This document shows, piece after piece, positions 1-5,000 of a stretch of DNA of 6,985 bases (its first letter is position 1; every line of letters begins with the position of its first letter). Below the pieces are notes generated by a model, which saw only the letters and a list, made by a program, of their open reading frames with translations, ran no database searches and was not told where the DNA came from. Made by a program: the position numbers and the translations under genes. The DNA comes from an uncultured Bacteroidales bacterium (lineage in GTDB: Bacteria; Bacteroidota; Bacteroidia; Bacteroidales; Paludibacteraceae), in the NCBI GenBank assembly GCA_900542355.1, contig UQNE01000036.1, forward strand, positions 1-6,985, in the 5' to 3' direction.

Positions 1-11
1 CTAAACGACTG

Positions 12-43
12 CAAAGATAAATACTTTTATTTGAATATACAAT
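12..43 (-). promoter_or_regulatory. Bacteroidota-type promoter reading leftward out of the window
   Basis: On the minus strand, bases 19 down to 12 read TATCTTTG, an exact match to the Bacteroidota -7 consensus TAnnTTTG. Bases 43 down to 40 read ATTG, three of four matches to the -33 element TTTG, with a 20-bp spacer, which is normal for this phylum. Transcription would start within about the first seven bases of the window and run leftward, so the gene it serves is not visible. The match and spacing are seen directly; activity is inferred. Confidence 0.55.
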
Positions 44-79
44 GGCGGTTAATTGACCATTAAAGCGATGCTCTTGATT

Positions 80-182
80 CTCCATTAAACGCTATTAAAA
101 GAACCATTAAGACTGCATCTCTTATAGTAGAATAGTGCTATTGGTAGGAGTTTTAATGGTAAATTAATGGCAATTAATGGAG
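80..182. repeat. Interrupted inverted repeat of CCATTAA / TTAATGG heptamers
   Basis: The left arm (80-114) and right arm (149-182) are imperfect reverse complements. The outer nine bases (80-88 with 174-182) pair perfectly. The inner twelve (103-114 with 149-160) pair with a single G-T. The middle shares GC and ATTAA. CCATTAA occurs at 82 and 104, with a variant CTATTAA at 92; TTAATGG occurs at 153, 164 and 174. All three pairs share a centre near base 131 and lie 10-12 bp apart within an arm. A seventh, unpaired CCATTAA lies at 57. It could be an operator array, an RNA hairpin in the leader of gene 1, or the remains of a small palindromic element. Confidence 0.6.
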
Positions 183-194
183 GCAAGGACAATG

Positions 195-216
195 CATAAT
201 GAAGAATACATAATGA
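195..216 (+). repeat. Short direct repeat CATAATGA before the gene 1 start
   Basis: CATAATGA occurs at 195-202 and again at 209-216, 14 bp apart, immediately before the ATG at 220. The segment contains ATG triplets, at 193 and 199 among others, that are not extended into useful frames. There is no purine-rich Shine-Dalgarno sequence, as is usual in Bacteroidota. Confidence 0.45.
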
Positions 217-219
217 GAT

Positions 220-1890
220 ATGGATATGAAGCGAATTGGACATAGCGTGTTGGTGTGGATGCTGTCGGTGGCAGCGGTGTTTGGCGTGGGCGTGCAAGCG
301 GTTGGCGCACAGAGTTTGGCGGCAATGGACGCGGAGAATGAGGCTGTGAGTGAGGCGGAGAAGGCGAGTTATATATGCCGGAAGTTGCAAGCGAGCCTGA
401 ATGCGCCGTACTACTTCTGCGATTGCCGTGAGAGTGCTTCTACCTTTGCTTTTCCGCTGACTGACCAGATAGCCGACACGGTGTGGTACACCGCCTCGGT
501 GGATGACCTGCGCAAGGGCTTGACTGCCTACTGGTTCGCCGATTGTTCGGTTACTATCGAGGTGCGTGCGCTCTGCTCGAGCGAGACACCCACTATCTCG
601 ATGACCGTGGGCAAAGACCAGATGCGTGAGATGGATGCCGCCGGTATCAATCAGAAAATAGATGAGATGGGCGAGGTAGCAGGTGAACTGCTCTCTACGC
701 TGACGCCACATATCCGTGTTTATCCCAACGGCAAATGCAGCGGTAAGGTATATGTGTTTCCCTACAACGAGGGTCCTCACTCCACCTGCGAAGCCACGCT
801 GCCCGTGCGCACGAGTATGACTTATGTGAGCAACCATGCGGACGATGTGTACGAGTGGGAGGCGGACCGTTTGCCAAGCAGCGGGGCGGTGTTTGTGCAG
901 TGGAAAGAGCAGAAGAACAACCCCTGCGAGATGTGGGTTACGCGGGGCAGTTGCAGCGGAACGGAGGTGGCACGCACTACGCTGGCGGACTCGACCAAAC
1001 TCTTTTTCCCCGACAAACAGTTGATACAGAGTGCTAAGAAAGCGGGCGAATCGCTGTTCTTCCATTTCGTTCATAGCAGCGATAAGGTGGGGCGTATTCG
1101 CTTTCGGATAAACCCGAAGTTCGTTTCGCAAGTAACCGACACCACTATCTGCCAAGGTATGGGGTTGCAGTTGGCAGATACATTGCTCACGCAGACCACT
1201 CTCTACACCAATGATACCACTTGGTTGCGAGGTGATACGATAGCGGTGCGGGCGTACAACCTGACGGTGGATGCGCCACAGCCACAGCGCGATACGCTGC
1301 GCGTGAAGAGCAAAGAGTTGCCGATGCTCTATCGCAACCAAGAGTACATCCCGCGGGGCGGGTATGGCGACTACGACCTGACTATCCATACCGCGGGTGC
1401 TTGCGACGAGCGATACCTGCTGAGCGTAGAGCATAGGGTGGAGTACACCGATGTGGCGATCGATACCACGCTCTGCGAGGGCAAGACGCTGACGGTGGGG
1501 GGCGTGGCTTACAGCCGTGATACCACGATACAGAGCGAGGGGTGGATAGATGAAGACACCTACGCACGAATGGATATTCGCATCGAGTTTAGCGCGCCCG
1601 AGACGGAGTATGATACGGTATATGTCAGTTTGGCAGACCTGTCGGGCGACGGCTACTACTATGCGGCTGCCAATGCGTGGATAGAGGCACCGGGGGACTA
1701 TACCTACACCGTGCAGCGCAAAAATCAGTGCACAAGGGTAATCGAACTGGCAGTAAGAGAGCAGATAGAATCCGACTTGACGGAAATAGCGACTGACAAA
1801 CCGATTTCGCGCCTGTTTATCGCACCGGATGGCACGATATTTGTTTTACGCGAGGGAAAGAAATATACTTTGTTAGGACAGGAGAAATAG
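220..1890 (+). CDS. Secreted cell-surface protein with two ~120-residue units, Ig-like modules and a T9SS-like C-terminal tail
   Basis: This is a 556-residue protein of unrecognised family. It starts with a signal peptide: K4-R5, a hydrophobic stretch at about 10-25, and a likely cut after A30 in a V-G-A/Q setting. An alternative in-frame ATG at 226 would give a more typical M-K-R start. Residues 69-189 and 190-305 look like two remote copies of the unit repeated in the downstream gene: the leading Cys residues (69, 190) are 121 apart, and the second copy keeps an A-R-T-T-L-A core and an F-F-H-F-V-H-S-S strand. From 306, Cys-containing Ig-like modules follow (D-T-T-I-C at 307-311, D-T-T-L-C at 415-419). 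Residues 519-556 form a compact tail with a D-G-T-I-F-V-L core and Y-T-L-L-G-Q near the end, resembling T9SS sorting tails of Bacteroidales, though ending in E-K. It is probably surface-exposed; no enzyme motif is visible. Confidence 0.9.
   Translation: MDMKRIGHSVLVWMLSVAAVFGVGVQAVGAQSLAAMDAENEAVSEAEKASYICRKLQASLNAPYYFCDCRESASTFAFPLTDQIADTVWYTASVDDLRKGLTAYWFADCSVTIEVRALCSSETPTISMTVGKDQMREMDAAGINQKIDEMGEVAGELLSTLTPHIRVYPNGKCSGKVYVFPYNEGPHSTCEATLPVRTSMTYVSNHADDVYEWEADRLPSSGAVFVQWKEQKNNPCEMWVTRGSCSGTEVARTTLADSTKLFFPDKQLIQSAKKAGESLFFHFVHSSDKVGRIRFRINPKFVSQVTDTTICQGMGLQLADTLLTQTTLYTNDTTWLRGDTIAVRAYNLTVDAPQPQRDTLRVKSKELPMLYRNQEYIPRGGYGDYDLTIHTAGACDERYLLSVEHRVEYTDVAIDTTLCEGKTLTVGGVAYSRDTTIQSEGWIDEDTYARMDIRIEFSAPETEYDTVYVSLADLSGDGYYYAAANAWIEAPGDYTYTVQRKNQCTRVIELAVREQIESDLTEIATDKPISRLFIAPDGTIFVLREGKKYTLLGQEK
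1774..1887 (+). other. T9SS-like C-terminal sorting tail of gene 1
   Basis: Residues 519-556 fit the short form of C-terminal tail seen on many secreted Bacteroidales proteins: a linker with an isoleucine and K-P, a beta-strand pair around D537-G538 (F-I-A-P then T-I-F-V-L-R), a charged turn (E-G-K-K), and a closing Y-T-L-L-G-Q. In such proteins the tail directs passage through the type IX secretion machinery and is removed during attachment. The resemblance is by eye only. Confidence 0.6.
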
Positions 1891-1895
1891 AACAT

Positions 1896-1926
1896 TTTGA
1901 TATTTTTAACCTGTATGTTAGGTTTC
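1896..1926 (+). promoter_or_regulatory. Probable Bacteroidota-type promoter of gene 2
   Basis: TTTG at 1896-1899 matches the -33 element. After a 19-bp spacer, TAGGTTTC at 1919-1926 matches TAnnTTTG except for the final G. Transcription would begin around 1931-1935, leaving a leader of roughly 90 bases. The -7 element coincides with the first of the 11-bp repeats, so a protein bound there would affect transcription. Gene 2 could also be read through from gene 1, since no terminator is evident between them. Confidence 0.4.
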
Positions 1927-1962
1927 GATTAGGTCTCGACAAGGTTTCGATGAAAACTCGAC
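1919..1962 (+). repeat. Four direct repeats with an exact 11-bp period
   Basis: The copies are TAGGTTTCGAT (1919), TAGGTCTCGAC (1930), AAGGTTTCGAT (1941) and GAAAACTCGAC (1952). CGAY recurs at 1926, 1937, 1948 and 1959, exactly 11 bp apart, with T and C alternating in the last base. The first three copies are close and the fourth is weaker. Spacing near one helical turn puts the copies on about the same face of the DNA, as in arrays of response-regulator sites. Confidence 0.65.
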
Positions 1963-2021
1963 TGAGCAATAAGGAAATTTAGGGAGAAATAGAACATAGA
2001 AAAACATAAACATAACGATAT

Positions 2022-5000
2022 ATGAAGAGAGTTTTACTATTTATTGTGGCAGCACTGCTGACATTCCCCACAATGGCAATAGGCAGGGGCGACGGTTCGA
2101 CCAAAGCCAATGCCATTGAGTTCGATTGGGAGAACGGCAATGTGCAGGAAGCAAGTGCCAACTCCAAGTGGTATCGTGTTCCGCTCGATACCATCTATCA
2201 TCAAGAGACACCTACTTTGGCTATTTTCTTAACCAACCTGACCGACAACAGCGCGAATGTGCATATCTCGGGAACGCTGGCGGGGCAGACCGAGCAGCGC
2301 GACTATACGCTGGCGGGCAAGGAGCAGCGTGTGTGGACTGTAGCGGGCGGCATGCTTGTGCAGATGAAGCAGACCGAAGTGTATCTGAATGTAACTGCGG
2401 GTCAGCGCATTGCTATCTCGGCTCGTGTGTATGAGACCTCCGATGTAGATGACGCTTGTTTGCAGGCACTCGATTTCAGTTGGACGGCAGGAGTAAGCCA
2501 ATCGGCGACCACCGAGTGGTACAAGATCGACCTTCGTGCCGCCAAAGCCGCTACCGACAAGGAGGTACTGGTGAGTATTCGCAACCATGGTACGCAGGCA
2601 GCCGTTGTGAGCGGAGGCGTCAGTTTCGATTGCCCGAGTACGGGTCTGACTGAGCGCACGACGCGTATCGCTGCGGGTGGCACTTATACCAAGACAATCA
2701 GTCGTTCGCTGCTCGATGCACTCTCTGCCGATGAGGTGTATGTGCGTTTGGCTTCTTCACAAGCAATAGATATTCAAGCACAGATGGTGAGCATCTCGGC
2801 TTCGTCGGTTATCTTCGACGGCACGGGTGCTACCGAGGCATTCCTCAATACCAACTACAATGTCGGCGTGGGCGAGTTTATTTACAAGATTAAAGTCGCT
2901 TCGCTGCGTGATGCGCATAAGGTAGCGGAACTGACGGTGGTGAACACCGGAGCGAGCAGGGCGAATGTGAAAGCCGAAGTGGCTTTTGTAGCAAGACCGA
3001 TGAGCGTGATCACCCGTGCGATGAGCGTAGGTGCAGACGCATCGGAGACGCGTGTGCTCGCAGCCAATATGCTCGACGGTATCAGCGCAGAGTATGTCTA
3101 TGTGCGTGTTACCACCGACCAACCCATCCTCTTCTCAGGGCGTCTGCGCAATCAGCACGAGGGCGAGGCTTGCAAGACGAGTATCGACTTCCAATGGAAT
3201 AGCGAGCAACGCCAATCGGCTAACACAACGGCATGGTATGCGGTAGATATTCGTGAGGCAAAAGCCGAGCAGAAAGATATTCTGCTACATCTGCGCAATG
3301 CGGGCAACAAGACTGCTACCCTGCGTGGTAGTGTGGCTTTTGAGTGCCCCTACAGCAATGTGCAGACCATAGTGCGCACGCTTGCCGCACAGGCCGCTAT
3401 CGACAAGACCATCGCTTGGAACCTGTTTGGCATGATGGCGAGCGACACAATATATATAGGTGTAGAGACCGATCAGAATGTGGTGTTCAGTGCCGAGTTG
3501 GCCGATATGCCCACCAAGGAGAAAGATGACGCTTGCTTGCAGGCGATTGCTTTCGATTGGACCTACGGGCATAAGCAGGCAGCAGGGGACAGCGTTTGGT
3601 ACAAAGTGGGGCTGGCGCAGGTGCGCAATACCAACCTTGTGCCGACGCTCACGATAGACAACTTAGGCAGCGGTACGGCGCAGATAGAGGGCGAGATGAG
3701 CCTTGAATGCCCCGACAGCGTGGCGAATACGGTTCGCACCTTGGCTATTGTAGCAGGGGGTAAGTATGAGAAGACGGTCGGACGCGATTTTGTGAACGGT
3801 ATCGACAAATCGATAGACACCCTCTATTTCCGTGTGATCAGTTCGCAACCGATTGCGTTCCGTGTGAATATGACCAAAGAGGATGAGGGCGCAAGTTGCA
3901 GTTCGGCAGTGTTGTTCAACTGGGTGAGCGGCAACGACCAGAAAGCCGGCGACAACCTGTGGTATATGGTGGATTTGCGTGAGGCGAAAGCGGGCAACAA
4001 GGATATCCGCTTGAGTATCCGCAACAAGGATAACGCTTCTGCGCAAGTGGAGGCACAAGTGGCATTCACCTGCCCTTGCGATGTGCCGCAGACGCAGACT
4101 ACTACGCTGGCGGCATTGCAGACCAAGACGACTACGCTGGCGCACTCTACATTAGAGACGGTGGGCGATACGGTATATGTGCGCTTGAGCAGTTCGCAGG
4201 CAGTGCATGTAGAGGCCGAGTTGGTTGATCCCAATCCTTTCACGACGATTGATTGCCCCGACGATGCAGTGGTATTCGAGTGGGGGAGACGCTATACCAC
4301 TACGCAAGACACCACTTGGTACTATGTGAGCAAGGCGGTGCTTGACAGCCTGAATAAGACAACCAAGACCCCGCGTATCTACTTGCAGAGTGCCGGTCGT
4401 CAGACGGTTACGGCAGAGATTGCTTACCACTGCCCTATCACGGAGGCTATGCAGAGCAAGAGCGTGAGCATGGGTGCCGGGCAAGAGCGATACAAACTTG
4501 TGGAGCGCAGCACGGCTGAGCAACTGGCAGCAAAGCATGATACGATTATGGTTCGCTTGGTAGGCAACGGATTGCAGTTCCAAGTGGATCTCGTTGACCC
4601 CAATACGGGCGAGGACTGCTTGCACGCTATCAACTATGCGATAGGCGACACTACCATACAAGACGAGAGCATCGTGCGCTGGTATCGTTTGGATAAGAAT
4701 GCGGTGGTAGCACTCGATAAACAGATTATCTTCGGTATAGAGAACCTCGGCAGCCGCTCGGGCAGCGTACAAGCAGAGTTGTACACGAGTTGCGATTCGG
4801 CGGCTATCATGCAAGAGGTGTTCAATCTCGCTGCCGGGCAGAAACACGAGAAAGAGGTCAGCAGCGATGTATTCAGTGCCTTCAGCACCGACTATCTCTA
4901 TCTGAAACTCACCTCGGCTGTCGGGCAGCAGATACGCTTGACCTCTCAGGTGCGCGACTATGCGCCTATCACGCCTATCACGGCTTGCGAGGAGGCTATC

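Larger units (their letters stand above)
1..219. other. A/T-rich intergenic leader upstream of gene 1
   Basis: No coding frame is credible here. The stretch holds a leftward promoter at its left edge, an interrupted inverted repeat (80-182), and a short direct repeat just before the gene 1 start. It is much richer in A and T than the coding sequence that follows. I see no clear plus-strand TTTG/TAnnTTTG pair at normal spacing, so the promoter of gene 1 is not identified. Confidence 0.7.
1881..1997 (+). repeat. 15-bp direct repeat flanking the intergenic spacer
   Basis: GGAGAAATAGAACAT occurs exactly at 1881-1895 and at 1983-1997, 102 bp apart. The first copy contains the last codons and TAG stop of gene 1; the second lies in the leader of gene 2, 25 bp before its start codon. 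The bases next to each copy differ, so the identity stops at 15 bp. It may mark a duplication or recombination event that created the spacer. Confidence 0.75.
1891..2021. other. Intergenic spacer between genes 1 and 2
   Basis: This gene-free stretch of 131 bases contains a candidate promoter, the 11-bp repeat array and the second copy of the 15-bp repeat. The final 25 bases before the ATG are A-rich with no Shine-Dalgarno sequence, which is the usual form of a Bacteroidota start region. I find no stem-loop followed by a T-run that would act as a terminator for gene 1. Confidence 0.7.

Noticed and set aside
30..56. Possible plus-strand promoter with TTTG at 30-33
   Set aside because: The only -7 candidate downstream (TAATTG near 50) is a poor match and the spacer is about 16 bp, too short for the Bacteroidota pattern.
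85..1434. A 449-codon open frame on the minus strand opposite gene 1
   Set aside because: Its codons lie in exact register with those of gene 1, so it stays open simply because gene 1 avoids TTA, CTA and TCA codons here. The product is rich in His, Arg and Leu, has no domain pattern, and runs through the intergenic inverted repeat.
2126..2434. A plus-strand 102-codon frame overlapping the start of gene 2
   Set aside because: It lies out of frame within the signal-peptide-bearing gene 2 and shows no recognisable protein pattern.
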